Part shown: piece after piece, positions 1 to 6,782 of the stretch
Layout: every line of letters begins with the position of its first letter
How positions within the stretch are numbered: position 1 is the first letter of the stretch
NCBI GenBank assembly: GCA_013298745.1
Contig: JAAFIT010000048.1
Coordinates: 1 to 10,506 of the forward strand
DNA from: Sphingomonadales bacterium
GTDB lineage: Bacteria > Pseudomonadota > Alphaproteobacteria > Sphingomonadales > Sphingomonadaceae
Reading direction: 5' to 3'
Length of the DNA stretch: 10,506 nt
Notes under the pieces: generated by a model
What the model saw: the letters and a program-made list of their open reading frames with translations, nothing else
What the model was told of the DNA's origin: nothing
Database searches by the model: none
Translations under genes and position numbers: made by a program

Positions 1-260
1 CCATCACTGGCATCCTGTTCGTCGCCGGCCAGACGCTGGCGGGGCCGGCGTCGGCAGGGCGCTGGGTCGGGGTGCAATCGGGCTTTGGCAATCTTGCCGG
101 GGTCATCGGCCCGGTGATCACCGGCGCCATGGTCGATGCCGGCGGCTATGCCCCGACCTTCTGGCTGACGGCGGCGATCATCGTCATCGGCGCGCTGGTC
201 TATGCCATCGGCGTGCCGAAGGTGGCGCCGATCGATTGGGATGCAAAGGGGCACGCCTGA
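1..260 (+). CDS. MFS transporter, C-terminal end (partial)
   Basis: Only the last 85 or so residues are in the window; the reading frame is open from base 3 and stops with TGA at 258-260. The visible part has a long loop ending in a GRWVG-V-Q-G-GNLAG pattern, then two hydrophobic segments, a loop with VDAGGY, and a polar tail. This pattern (AGRWVG..NG.GNLAG..GP..TG..VD) is typical of the last membrane helices of major facilitator superfamily anion:cation symporters (sugar-acid or organic-anion uptake). The substrate cannot be told from this part. It sits in the inner membrane. Its stop overlaps the start of the next small ORF (TGATG), suggesting one transcript. Alternative: another 12-helix MFS subfamily. 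Confidence 0.75.
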   Translation, partial: ITGILFVAGQTLAGPASAGRWVGVQSGFGNLAGVIGPVITGAMVDAGGYAPTFWLTAAIIVIGALVYAIGVPKVAPIDWDAKGHA

Positions 261-556
261 TGCTGCGCGCCATTGTCGGCGGCTTCCTGCTTGGCCCGAT
301 CATGTTGATCGTCGTGGGGCTGGTGTGGAGCAAGGCAGCCTTGCTCGGCACATTCGTGCTGCTGATGCTATGCGCGCTGCTGGTCGTCACCGTGATTGCC
401 GGGCTCGTCACTGGCGGCAGTTACAGGGCGCTGCGCCACGCGCGCATCGCAGAAGCCGCGCTATTGGCCCTGTCCCCATCCGCGGCGGAACATGCCGCGG
501 CCGAAAGACGCGTCAGGCTCAGCGCCCGCGCGTCTTCCGGTGTTCGGCCAGGTTGA
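260..556 (+). CDS. small predicted two-helix membrane protein, unknown function
   Basis: A 98-residue product starting at the ATG that overlaps the stop of the preceding transporter gene (TGATG), so translation may be coupled; an in-frame ATG at 236 is less likely because it would lie well inside that gene. Residues about 3-22 and 27-50 are strongly hydrophobic and look like two transmembrane helices, followed by an alanine- and arginine-rich tail. I do not recognise a family. The last 38 bases overlap the 3' end of purC on the opposite strand, so the C-terminus may be poorly conserved. The hydrophobic N-terminal half and coupled start support a real gene; the tail looks like read-through into antisense purC sequence. 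Confidence 0.5.
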   Translation: MLRAIVGGFLLGPIMLIVVGLVWSKAALLGTFVLLMLCALLVVTVIAGLVTGGSYRALRHARIAEAALLALSPSAAEHAAAERRVRLSARASSGVRPG

Positions 557-1295
557 GCACTTCGGGTTCGTCCTCGGGCGTCAGGCCAAGGCGGCGGGCA
601 ACTTCCTGATAGGCTTCGGCTTCGCCGCCCAGATCGCGGCGGAAGCGGTCCTTGTCGAGCTTTTCGTTGCTCTTCATGTCCCACAGCCGGCAGCCATCGG
701 GGCTGATTTCATCGGCGAGGATGATGCGGCTGAAATCGCCATCGAACAGCCGTCCGAACTCGAGCTTGAAATCGACGAGGCGGATGCCGACCCCGGCGAA
801 CAGCCCGGCCATGAAATCATTCACGCGGATCGCCATGTCGGCGATGTCGTGCATTTCTTCCTGCGTCGCCCAGCCAAAGGCGGCGATATGCTCCTCGGTG
901 ATCAGCGGATCGCCCAGGGCGTCGTCCTTGTAATAATATTCAAGGATGGTGCGCGGCAGCACGGTGCCTTCTTCCATGCCGAAGCGCTTCGCCAGCGAGC
1001 CGGCGACGACATTACGGACGACGACTTCGATCGGCACGATTTCGACCTGGCGCACCAGTTGCTCGCGCATGTTGAGGCGGCGGATGAAGTGCGTCGGGAT
1101 GCCGATGGTCGCGAGCATCGTGAACAGATGCTCGGAAATGCGGTTGTTGAGCACGCCCTTGCCGCTGATCGTGCCCTTTTTCTGGGCGTTGAAGGCGGTG
1201 GCGTCATCCTTGAAATACTGGATGATGGTGCCGGGTTCGGGCCCCTCATAGAGGATCTTGGCCTTGCCCTCGTAAATCTGGCGGCGGCGCGACAT
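519..1295 (-). CDS. purC: phosphoribosylaminoimidazole-succinocarboxamide synthase (SAICAR synthase)
   Basis: A 258-residue cytosolic enzyme of de novo purine synthesis. It joins CAIR and aspartate with ATP to give SAICAR. Family hallmarks are visible: YEGKAKIL at residues 8-15 (nucleotide-binding start), [13 protein letters not shown] at 92-104, the signature LVDFKLEFG at 173-181 and [14 protein letters not shown] at 193-206. Length is normal for the bacterial single-domain enzyme, with a short polar tail. The start is fixed by an AGGAGG ribosome site six bases upstream of the ATG. It is transcribed away from the DUF1476 gene, with a 225-base gap, and converges on the small membrane-protein ORF with a 38-base overlap at the 3' ends. 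No purS, purQ or purL is present beside it in this window. Nothing looks damaged. Confidence 0.98.
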   Translation of the reverse strand: MSRRRQIYEGKAKILYEGPEPGTIIQYFKDDATAFNAQKKGTISGKGVLNNRISEHLFTMLATIGIPTHFIRRLNMREQLVRQVEIVPIEVVVRNVVAGSLAKRFGMEEGTVLPRTILEYYYKDDALGDPLITEEHIAAFGWATQEEMHDIADMAIRVNDFMAGLFAGVGIRLVDFKLEFGRLFDGDFSRIILADEISPDGCRLWDMKSNEKLDKDRFRRDLGGEAEAYQEVARRLGLTPEDEPEVLNLAEHRKTRGR

Positions 1296-1363
1296 GCCTG
1301 TCCTCCTGCAATGATCCGCAAATGGTCCGGCCGGGGGCGGGGGGAACCTGCGGGAAAACGAAA

Positions 1364-1400
1364 GCCCCGGAAAACAGCTGCTGGCAGCCGCGCCCGGGGC
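1364..1400. other. nested inverted repeat in the purC/DUF1476 intergenic region
   Basis: Seven-base arms GCCCCGG (1364-1370) and CCGGGGC (1394-1400) enclose a second small stem, GCTG-CTGG-CAGC. It lies between the two divergent genes, about 70 bases upstream of the purC start, and would be in the 5' leader of purC if its promoter is further upstream. A structural or regulator-binding role is only inference. The rest of 1296-1520 holds no gene I can support. Confidence 0.3.
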
Positions 1401-1464
1401 GGAAGCTTTTCATAGCGCGTGGCTCGCTTCCTTACAATGGTAGCTGAGGCTTTGCCTTTGGGCG

Positions 1465-1493
1465 TTGAACCTGTCGCCTTGCGTCTCTATCTG
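1465..1493 (+). promoter_or_regulatory. possible sigma70-type promoter for the DUF1476-bolA-grxD cluster
   Basis: TTGAAC (1465-1470) and TATCTG (1488-1493) are separated by 17 bases and would put the start of transcription about 20 bases before the ATG at 1521. Both boxes deviate from consensus, so this is a candidate from spacing and position only. Confidence 0.33.
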
Positions 1494-1520
1494 TGGCGCG
1501 AACCTGCAAGGATTATCCGC

Positions 1521-1838
1521 ATGACTGCCTTTGATGACCGCCAGAACGCCTTTGAAAACAAGTTCGCGCACGATGCCGAATTGCAGTTCAAGGTCGCGGC
1601 GCGGCGCAACAGGCTGACCGGCCTGTGGGCTGCCGGGCTGCTCGGGCATAGCGGCGACGCCGCCGATGCCTATGCCAAGTCGATCGTCGTTGCCGATCTG
1701 GCAGAAGCCGGCGATGACGATATTGTTGCAAAACTACTTGCCGATCTGGCCGGAACCAGCGCCGATGAAGCGGCGATTCGTGCGGCGCTTGCGGCCAATC
1801 ATGCCGAAGCGCGGCGCCAAATCATGGAAACCATGTAA
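1521..1838 (+). CDS. DUF1476 family protein (F1FO-ATPase zeta-subunit type inhibitor)
   Basis: A 105-residue protein beginning MTAFDDRQNAFENKFAHD, the characteristic N-terminus of the alphaproteobacterial DUF1476 family. In Paracoccus this family contains the zeta subunit, a natural inhibitor of ATP hydrolysis by the F1FO-ATPase; the N-terminal segment is the inhibitory part. The remainder is helical and acidic/alanine-rich, as expected for the four-helix fold, and the length matches the family. I chose the ATG at 1521 because the family start is obvious there and an AAGGA site lies upstream, although the frame stays open upstream to a GTG at 1419. The stop codon TAA abuts the ATG of bolA with no gap, so the two are probably translated together. 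Inhibitor function in this species is inferred from the family. Confidence 0.92.
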   Translation: MTAFDDRQNAFENKFAHDAELQFKVAARRNRLTGLWAAGLLGHSGDAADAYAKSIVVADLAEAGDDDIVAKLLADLAGTSADEAAIRAALAANHAEARRQIMETM

Positions 1839-2008
1839 ATGCCAATGGCCGCAGCCGATATCGAAGCCGCCATCGTCGGCGCCTTGCCGGGCGCGTCGGT
1901 GGAGATCACCGATCTTGCCGGCGATGGCGACCATTATGCTGCCGTGCGCTTGGTGGCCGCATGGGCGGCGTTCTCCATGCGCTCAAACTCACCACGATCC
2001 CGGCCTGA
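1839..2008 (+). pseudogene. bolA family gene with out-of-frame internal deletion
   Basis: The first 35 or so codons encode a clear BolA/IbaG-type N-terminus (MPMAAADIEAAI, then VEITDLAGDGDHYAA). From base 1946 a different frame encodes an equally clear BolA C-terminus (ALGGRMGGVLHAL, then KLTTIPA and TGA at 2006-2008). The central segment normally between them, with the F-x-G-x-x-R-V-x-x-H-x-x-V-Y core of the family, is absent, and the join shifts the frame. As sequenced, the N-terminal frame runs on to a TGA at 2022-2024 and gives 61 residues with a non-BolA tail. BolA proteins partner monothiol glutaredoxins in Fe-S and iron regulation; here the intact partner gene follows directly. The product is probably non-functional unless the gap is an assembly fault. 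Identification as BolA is strong; the cause of the gap is inference. Confidence 0.82.
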
Positions 2009-2013
2009 GGAGG
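2007..2013 (+). promoter_or_regulatory. ribosome binding site of grxD
   Basis: GAGGAGG lies seven bases before the ATG at 2021 and overlaps the ancestral bolA stop codon (2006-2008). It fixes the grxD start and shows the old bolA-grxD junction is intact despite the break in bolA. Confidence 0.7.
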
Positions 2014-2020
2014 CTTCAGC

Positions 2021-2353
2021 ATGACCAATGTTCACGAACGAATCGAAACGCTCGTCACCACCAACGACATCGTGCTGTTCATGAAGGGCACGCCGATGTT
2101 TCCGCAATGCGGCTTTTCATCGACGGCTGTCGCCATCCTCGAACGGCTCGGCGTTGAATTCGAAGGGGTCGACGTTCTCGCCGACCCGGAAATCCGCCAG
2201 GGCGTGAAGGAATATTCCGACTGGCCGACCGTGCCGCAGCTCTATGTGAAAGGCGAATTCGTCGGCGGCTCGGACATCATGATGGAGATGTATCAGGCCG
2301 GTGAACTGACCGCGATGATCGAAGAGGCGGGAATCGCGCGCTCGGCGGCCTGA
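2021..2353 (+). CDS. grxD: monothiol glutaredoxin, CGFS type (Grx4 family)
   Basis: A 110-residue cytosolic protein with the CGFS active site (Cys30), preceded by the lysine (Lys22) and MKGTP segment used in glutathione binding, then WPTVPQLY (68-75) and GGSDI (82-86). These are the hallmarks of single-domain CGFS glutaredoxins, which bind a glutathione-ligated [2Fe-2S] cluster as a dimer or with BolA and pass clusters to target proteins. Length is usual. A strong GAGGAGG site precedes the start. It follows bolA, its usual partner, which is broken here. Its stop overlaps the next start (ATGA, 2351-2354 region), pointing to coupled translation with the membrane protein downstream. All key residues are present, so this gene looks functional. 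Confidence 0.97.
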   Translation: MTNVHERIETLVTTNDIVLFMKGTPMFPQCGFSSTAVAILERLGVEFEGVDVLADPEIRQGVKEYSDWPTVPQLYVKGEFVGGSDIMMEMYQAGELTAMIEEAGIARSAA

Positions 2354-3066
2354 TGGCCGACCAATCCCCTGCATCGCTCTCCGCCAGCAATATCTGGCAG
2401 GGCATCATCGCGGCACTGCGCCCCGATTTCTGGGTGTACTTTGCGCTGGTGGCGCCGTTCACGTTGCTCGTCTCCATGGCGATCACGCTGTTCGGTCCGC
2501 CTCAACCGACATCGCTGGCCGAATTCACGCCCAAGGTCGCGGTGATCCTGTTGCTGGTACCGAGCATCATCGGCGCGTTCGGCCAACTCGCCTTGACCTG
2601 GCTGCTCGCCAATCCGGGCAGCACACCAGGGCGGGCGCTGGCGATTGCTGGCCGCACCTTGCCTGGCTATCTGCTCGCCGTGCTGCTCATCACGCCGGCG
2701 ACATCGCTGGGGCTGTTGCTGCTCGTGGTGCCCGGTCTCTTTCTCTTTGCCCGCATGTTTCTCGTCGGGCCGGTGATGGTCATCGAATCGCTGGGGCCAA
2801 TGGCGGCGCTGCGGCGCAGCTGGACGATTACCGGGCCTGTCGCCTGGAAAATTCTGCTGTTTCTGGTGCTGGCGCTGTTGTTCGTCTTCGGCGCCAGCGT
2901 TCTGGCCAGCGGTGTCGGCGCCGCGCTCGGGCTTTTGTTCACAGCATTGGGGCTGAAATCGGTCGGTGGTTTTGTGGCGGCGCTGGTTGCCGCGACGATC
3001 TCGATGCTGTTCACCATGGCGAGTGCGGCGGCAGGCGTCTTCATCTACCAACGTGTGACCGGATGA
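2353..3066 (+). CDS. multi-pass membrane protein, glycerophosphodiesterase-membrane-domain-like
   Basis: A 237-residue, very hydrophobic protein with about five or six predicted membrane segments (roughly residues 27-47, 61-85, 104-135, 165-198 and 204-232). The central stretch PGLFLFARMFLVGPV followed by ES-GPMAALRRSW resembles the repeated 'P-G-x-x-x-x-R-x-x-x-x-P, then A-L-x-R-S-W' pattern of a widespread family of integral membrane proteins annotated as glycerophosphoryl diester phosphodiesterase membrane domain or YciC-like. There is no catalytic domain, and the function of such stand-alone proteins is not established. The ATG overlaps the grxD stop, so it is probably co-transcribed with grxD. 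A palindromic repeat begins 21 bases after its stop and could act as transcript end. Confidence 0.85.
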   Translation: MADQSPASLSASNIWQGIIAALRPDFWVYFALVAPFTLLVSMAITLFGPPQPTSLAEFTPKVAVILLLVPSIIGAFGQLALTWLLANPGSTPGRALAIAGRTLPGYLLAVLLITPATSLGLLLLVVPGLFLFARMFLVGPVMVIESLGPMAALRRSWTITGPVAWKILLFLVLALLFVFGASVLASGVGAALGLLFTALGLKSVGGFVAALVAATISMLFTMASAAAGVFIYQRVTG

Positions 3067-3086
3067 ATTTCTGCGGGTTTTGAAGA

Positions 3087-3121
3087 GCCTCCGGCGGTTG
3101 GGGCCATTGGCCCCAAACCCC
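3087..3121 (+). repeat. 35-base palindromic repeat, copy 1 (inverted pair)
   Basis: Contains a perfect hairpin at 3098-3116 (TTGGGGCC, ATT, GGCCCCAA) preceded by a smaller imperfect palindrome GCCTCCGGCGG. It matches the reverse complement of 3172-3206 at 33 of 35 positions. It lies in the gap between two convergent genes, just after the membrane-protein stop, where it may also serve as transcription end or transcript stabiliser. It resembles REP-type intergenic elements. Confidence 0.85.
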
Positions 3122-3171
3122 ATTCTTCTTCATTATCAATGCGCACTGCCTGCTGCGACTTGGCTCGAAAA

Positions 3172-3206
3172 GGGGTCTGGGGCCAATGGCCCCAGCCGCC
3201 GGAGGC
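3172..3206 (-). repeat. 35-base palindromic repeat, copy 2 (inverted pair)
   Basis: Reverse-oriented copy of 3087-3121 with hairpin CTGGGGCC-AAT-GGCCCCAG at 3177-3195. The two differences from copy 1 are the outermost base pair of the hairpin (T-A in copy 1, C-G here), so pairing is preserved. It ends three bases short of the stop codon of the acetyltransferase gene on the minus strand. The two copies could also pair with each other as 35-base arms around a 50-base spacer. Confidence 0.85.
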
Positions 3207-3208
3207 GC

Positions 3209-3811
3209 CTACAGCAGCGGCACCCGCGGCGCGACGTCGCGTGGATAAAGCCCGGCGGCGCGCGGATCGGGATAGATTTCGACGCCGCGTTCGAACGGCA
3301 CAAAGCCCTGACGTTGATAAAATCCCAGTGCCGATGGGTGGTCGAGGTCGCAGGTGTGCACCCAGACGCGCGAGATCGCGGGGCTGCCGGCCTGGCCTTT
3401 CCACGCCATGCGTAGCGCATGGGCCATCAGCCAGGCGCCATGGCCGTTGCCGGTCATCCCCGGCACCAGCCCGAAATAGGCGATCTCGCAGGTTTCGGGC
3501 ACCGAAAAGTCGAGCTCGAGCAGCCCGACCGGGGCGCCGTCGCGGCGTGTCGCGACATGGACGGTGGTGGTGGGTGAATCGAGCGTGGCGGCAAGCGTTG
3601 CATCGTCCATGACCAGCCGGCCACGCCACAGCCAGGGCTCGCCGATTTCGCGGAACAGCGCGCGATAGCGGTCGCGGTCGACCGGCGCCGGCCAAAGTTC
3701 GAGCTTCAGCGCAGACTTCTGCGGGCCGGCCGCAGGTGCCGGTGGCGACCGCATCTCCAGACTGGTGACGATGGTTGCCAGCTGGCCCGGCGGGACCGGA
3801 ACGATTGCCAT
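3209..3811 (-). CDS. GNAT family N-acetyltransferase
   Basis: A 200-residue predicted cytosolic acetyltransferase. Beta-strand and loop AYFGLVPGMTGNGHGAWLM (residues 111-129) fits motif A of GNAT enzymes, with the Q/R-x-x-G-x-G/A acetyl-CoA pyrophosphate loop represented by TGNGHG; the later stretch ending HPSALGFYQRQGF (158-170) is the usual motif B end. The substrate is not predictable. Residues 1-35 are proline/alanine-rich and precede the domain, so the true start could be a little further in; the ATG given overlaps the hemF stop (ATGA), supporting it and implying co-transcription behind hemF. The stop codon is directly beside a palindromic repeat. Nothing in the sequence ties it chemically to heme synthesis. 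Confidence 0.87.
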   Translation of the reverse strand: MAIVPVPPGQLATIVTSLEMRSPPAPAAGPQKSALKLELWPAPVDRDRYRALFREIGEPWLWRGRLVMDDATLAATLDSPTTTVHVATRRDGAPVGLLELDFSVPETCEIAYFGLVPGMTGNGHGAWLMAHALRMAWKGQAGSPAISRVWVHTCDLDHPSALGFYQRQGFVPFERGVEIYPDPRAAGLYPRDVAPRVPLL

Positions 3812-4674
3812 CAGTCCCAGCGCGCTTCCGGCGGCAGGCTCATCAGAATGGCGTCGACATTGCCGCCGGTCTTGAGGCCAAAGGTCGTGCCGCGATCATA
3901 GACGAGGTTGAATTCGGCATAGAGACCACGGTAGCGCAGTTGCGCCAGCCGCTGCTCGGCGGTGAACGGTTGGTGCATCTTGGCGCGGACGAGCTGCGGA
4001 TAAAGATCGACGAACAGATCGCCGACGCCGCGCGTATAGGCGAAGTTGCGCTCCCAATCAGCGGGATCGACGCTGTCGAGATGATCATAGAAGATGCCGC
4101 CGACGCCGCGATGGCGGTTGCGGTGCGGCACCCAGAAATACTCTTCGGCCCATTTGCTGTGCGCCGGATAATGCGCCGGATCATGGGCGTCGCACATCGC
4201 CTTGACGGCATCGTGGAAGGTCTTGCTTTCGGCCTCATCGGGCAGTGCCGGGTTGAGATCGACACCGCCGCCGAACCAGCGCTTGGTGGTGACCAGGAAG
4301 CGGGTGTTCATGTGAATCGCCGGCACCAGCGGGTTGGCCGGGTGGATGACGAGGCTGATTCCGGTGGCGAAAAAGCGCGGGTCCTCGGCGGCGCCATTGA
4401 TCTGCTTGGCGAACTCGGGGGAGAACTGGCCATGGACGGTGGAGATGTTGACCCCTGCCTTTTCAAACACCCGGCCCTTCATCACCGACATGACGCCGCC
4501 GCCGCCATGTTCGCCCGATGGATCAGGGCGATCCCAGGCGGTGCGCTCGAAGCGGCCGGCGGAGCCGGGACCGGCGCCTTCGTCCTCAAGTGTTTCAAGG
4601 GCGGAACAGATGCGGTCGCGCACGGAGCGGAACCAGGTCTGGGCGGCGGTTTGCTGGGCATCGAGCGTATACAT
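3811..4674 (-). CDS. hemF: oxygen-dependent coproporphyrinogen III oxidase
   Basis: A 287-residue cytosolic enzyme that uses O2 to oxidatively decarboxylate two propionates of coproporphyrinogen III, giving protoporphyrinogen IX in heme synthesis. Strongly conserved family segments are present in order: GGGGVMSVMKG (57-67), GVNISTVHG (74-82), HPANPLVPAIHMNTRF (111-126), WFGGGVDLNP (133-142), GVGGIFYDHL (190-199) and, near the C-terminus, YAEFNLVYDRGT followed by GLKTGGNVDAILMSLPP. Length is normal. An AGAAG site lies upstream of the ATG at 4672-4674. It is first of a two-gene minus-strand unit with the acetyltransferase and is divergent from petABC with a 203-base gap. Placement beside bc1 genes fits supply of heme to the respiratory chain, but shared regulation is not shown by the sequence. 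Confidence 0.98.
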   Translation of the reverse strand: MYTLDAQQTAAQTWFRSVRDRICSALETLEDEGAGPGSAGRFERTAWDRPDPSGEHGGGGVMSVMKGRVFEKAGVNISTVHGQFSPEFAKQINGAAEDPRFFATGISLVIHPANPLVPAIHMNTRFLVTTKRWFGGGVDLNPALPDEAESKTFHDAVKAMCDAHDPAHYPAHSKWAEEYFWVPHRNRHRGVGGIFYDHLDSVDPADWERNFAYTRGVGDLFVDLYPQLVRAKMHQPFTAEQRLAQLRYRGLYAEFNLVYDRGTTFGLKTGGNVDAILMSLPPEARWD

Positions 4675-4786
4675 AAACGTCTTCTAGCCGCATCCGGCGC
4701 GCCAGCGGAACCCCGTTAATCTGCCTAGCGTGGTTGCGAAGGGCGGGTGTCAGCCCCCCCGCGCCAATTTGTCCCCAAAAACGTCG

Positions 4787-4816
4787 TTGCGTTCACTGCC
4801 GGGTCGCGTCTATTGC
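4787..4816 (+). promoter_or_regulatory. weak candidate promoter for petABC
   Basis: TTGCGT (4787-4792) and TATTGC (4811-4816) are spaced by 18 bases in the hemF-petA gap (4675-4877). The match is poor and other placements are possible. Otherwise that gap contains a C-run and no gene or strong hairpin that I can see. Confidence 0.22.
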
Positions 4817-4877
4817 GGCACATTCATCGGGGCCGCATGCGCTGGCCCTGCCATGACATGAATTCGAAAGGGTTTCG

Positions 4878-5444
4878 ATGGCCAGCGATACGCAGCGCGT
4901 TCAAGCTGCGGTGCTCCCTCCCGAAGGTGAGCGCCGGCGCGACTTTCTTTACATCGCCACCGGCGCCTTCGCCGCTGTTGGCGCCGGCGCGGTCGTCTGG
5001 CCGATGATCAACCAGATGAACCCGTCGGCCGACGTGCTCGCACTTGCCGCGATCGATGTCGATCTGGCCTCGGTGCAGCCGGGGCAGGCGATCAAGGTCA
5101 GCTGGCGCGGCAAGCCGGTGTTCGCACGTCGCCTCACCGCTGATGAAATTTCTGCCGCCAACAAGGTCGATGTCGCGAGCCTGCGTGATCCGCAGACGCT
5201 GGCGGACCGCACAAAGCCCGGCAAGGCCGAATGGCTGATTACGCTCGGCGTCTGCACCCATCTCGGTTGCGTGCCGCTGGGCGCTGGCACCGGCGAAGTT
5301 CGTGGCGACTTCGGCGGCTATTTCTGCCCGTGCCACGGCTCGCACTATGATACCGCCGCGCGCGTCCGCAAGGGCCCGGCGCCGCGCAACCTTGAAGTAC
5401 CGCAATATGTCTTCAAGTCAGACACATCCGTGACAATCGGCTGA
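4878..5444 (+). CDS. petA: ubiquinol-cytochrome c reductase Rieske iron-sulfur subunit
   Basis: A 188-residue subunit of the cytochrome bc1 complex that takes an electron from ubiquinol and passes it to cytochrome c1 at the periplasmic face. The N-terminus carries a twin-arginine motif (RRRDFL, 19-24) and one membrane anchor (about 25-45), as expected for Tat-exported Rieske proteins. The [2Fe-2S] ligands are Cys126 and His128 in CTHLGC and Cys150 and His153 in CPCHGSH; Cys131 and Cys152 would form the stabilising disulfide. An AAAGGG site lies five bases before the ATG. It heads the petABC operon, ten bases before petB. A minor oddity is alanine in [12 protein letters not shown] where glycine is more usual after DTA. 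Confidence 0.98.
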   Translation: MASDTQRVQAAVLPPEGERRRDFLYIATGAFAAVGAGAVVWPMINQMNPSADVLALAAIDVDLASVQPGQAIKVSWRGKPVFARRLTADEISAANKVDVASLRDPQTLADRTKPGKAEWLITLGVCTHLGCVPLGAGTGEVRGDFGGYFCPCHGSHYDTAARVRKGPAPRNLEVPQYVFKSDTSVTIG

Positions 5445-5454
5445 GGAGGATCAG

Positions 5455-6771
5455 ATGAGCTTTCCCTGGGCCAAGCAGTATGAGCCGACATCGGACATCG
5501 GCAAGTTCTTCGACAAGCAGCTGCCGCTGCCGCGCTTCATTCACGGCGCGCTCGGGCCGGGTTACCCGACCCCGAAGAATCTGAATTATTTCTATAACTT
5601 CGGCGTTCTCGCCGGCGTCGCACTGGTGATCCAGATCATCACCGGCGTCATCCTGGCGATGCACTATGCCGCCAACACCGCGATTGCCTTCGACAGTGTC
5701 GAGCACATCATGCGTGATGTGAACCATGGCTGGATGTTCCGCTACATGCATGCGGTCGGCGCGTCGTTCTTCTTCGGCGTCGTCTATGTCCACATCTTCC
5801 GCGGGCTCTACTACGGCTCCTACAAGCCGCCGCGCGAGACGCTGTGGATGCTCGGGCTGGTCATCTTCCTGTTGATGATGGCGACGGCGTTCATGGGCTA
5901 TGTGCTGGTCTGGGGCCAGATGAGCTTCTGGGGCGCTGCGGTCATCACCGGGTTGTTCTCGGCCATTCCGGTCGTCGGCACCTCGATCCAGACGCTGCTG
6001 CTCGGCGGGTTCTCGCCCGACAACGCGACGCTCAACCGCTTCTTCTCGCTGCACTATCTGCTGCCGTTCGTCACCTTCGGGGTGATTATCCTGCACGTCT
6101 GGGCGCTGCACATCCCGGGTTCGAACAACCCGACCGGGATCGACGTCAAGACCGAAGCCGATACCGTGCCTTTCCACCCCTATTACACCGCCAAGGACTT
6201 CTTTGGCCTCGGCGTCTATCTGACGATCTTCGCCATTGTGGTGTTCTTTGCGCCGAACGCGCTCGGCGAAGCGGACAATTACATCCCCGCCAACCCGCTT
6301 TCGACGCCGGCGCACATCGTTCCGGAATGGTATTTCTGGCCATTCTACGCGATCCTGCGCGCCTTCACCGTCGACTTCCTGTTCATCCCGGCCAAGCTGA
6401 TGGGCGTGCTGGCAATGTTCGCCGCCATCCTGCTGCTGTTCTTCCTGCCCTGGCTGGACACCTCGCCGGTGCGTTCGAACAGCTATCGCCCGCTCAACCG
6501 CATCCTGTTCTGGGTGTTCGTGCTGGTGACGCTCGGCCTTGGCGTCTGCGGTGGCAAGCCGGCGGAGGAGCCCTGGGTTCGCCTCAGCCAAGTGCTGACC
6601 GCCTACTACTTCGCCCATTTCCTCATCATCACGCCGCTCGTCAGCCGTTTCGAAAAGACGCTGCCGTTGCCCAAGTCGATTTCCGAAGCCGTGCTCGCCA
6701 AGTACGGTTCGGGCCCGACGGGTACTTCGGGTGGCGCCATGGGCGGCGCCGCGGCGCAGCCGGCTGAATAA
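5455..6771 (+). CDS. petB: cytochrome b of the bc1 complex
   Basis: A 438-residue integral membrane subunit that binds hemes bL and bH and forms the quinol-oxidising and quinone-reducing sites. Heme ligands are visible as His99 and His113 in the second helix and His200 and His214 in the fourth, each pair 14 residues apart as in the family. The Qo-site PEWY motif is at 290-293. Eight hydrophobic helices fit the full-length bacterial cytochrome b, including the C-terminal part that is separate in b6f complexes. A glycine/alanine-rich tail follows about residue 418. A GAGGA site precedes the ATG. It lies between petA (10-base gap) and petC (11-base gap) in one operon. Confidence 0.98.
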   Translation: MSFPWAKQYEPTSDIGKFFDKQLPLPRFIHGALGPGYPTPKNLNYFYNFGVLAGVALVIQIITGVILAMHYAANTAIAFDSVEHIMRDVNHGWMFRYMHAVGASFFFGVVYVHIFRGLYYGSYKPPRETLWMLGLVIFLLMMATAFMGYVLVWGQMSFWGAAVITGLFSAIPVVGTSIQTLLLGGFSPDNATLNRFFSLHYLLPFVTFGVIILHVWALHIPGSNNPTGIDVKTEADTVPFHPYYTAKDFFGLGVYLTIFAIVVFFAPNALGEADNYIPANPLSTPAHIVPEWYFWPFYAILRAFTVDFLFIPAKLMGVLAMFAAILLLFFLPWLDTSPVRSNSYRPLNRILFWVFVLVTLGLGVCGGKPAEEPWVRLSQVLTAYYFAHFLIITPLVSRFEKTLPLPKSISEAVLAKYGSGPTGTSGGAMGGAAAQPAE

Positions 6772-6782
6772 GGGTCAATAAG

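Noticed and set aside
396..1415. 339-codon plus-strand open frame over purC
   Set aside because: Antisense shadow of purC; no ribosome site or family signal.
1419..1520. In-frame N-terminal extension of the DUF1476 gene from a GTG
   Set aside because: The family N-terminus begins exactly at the ATG at 1521, and the extension covers the likely promoter.
2293..3123. 276-codon minus-strand open frame over the membrane protein
   Set aside because: Gln/Arg/His-rich shadow of a hydrophobic gene, extending into the repeat region.
3087..3206. Terminal inverted repeats of an insertion sequence
   Set aside because: Only 50 bases lie between the arms, with no room for a transposase and no target duplication seen. 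A REP-like pair fits better.
3775..4719. 314-codon plus-strand open frame over hemF
   Set aside because: Antisense shadow of hemF, whose conserved motifs are unambiguous on the other strand.
5413..6618. 401-codon minus-strand open frame opposite petB
   Set aside because: Product is a Glu/Arg/His-rich string without domain features, a composition shadow of cytochrome b.
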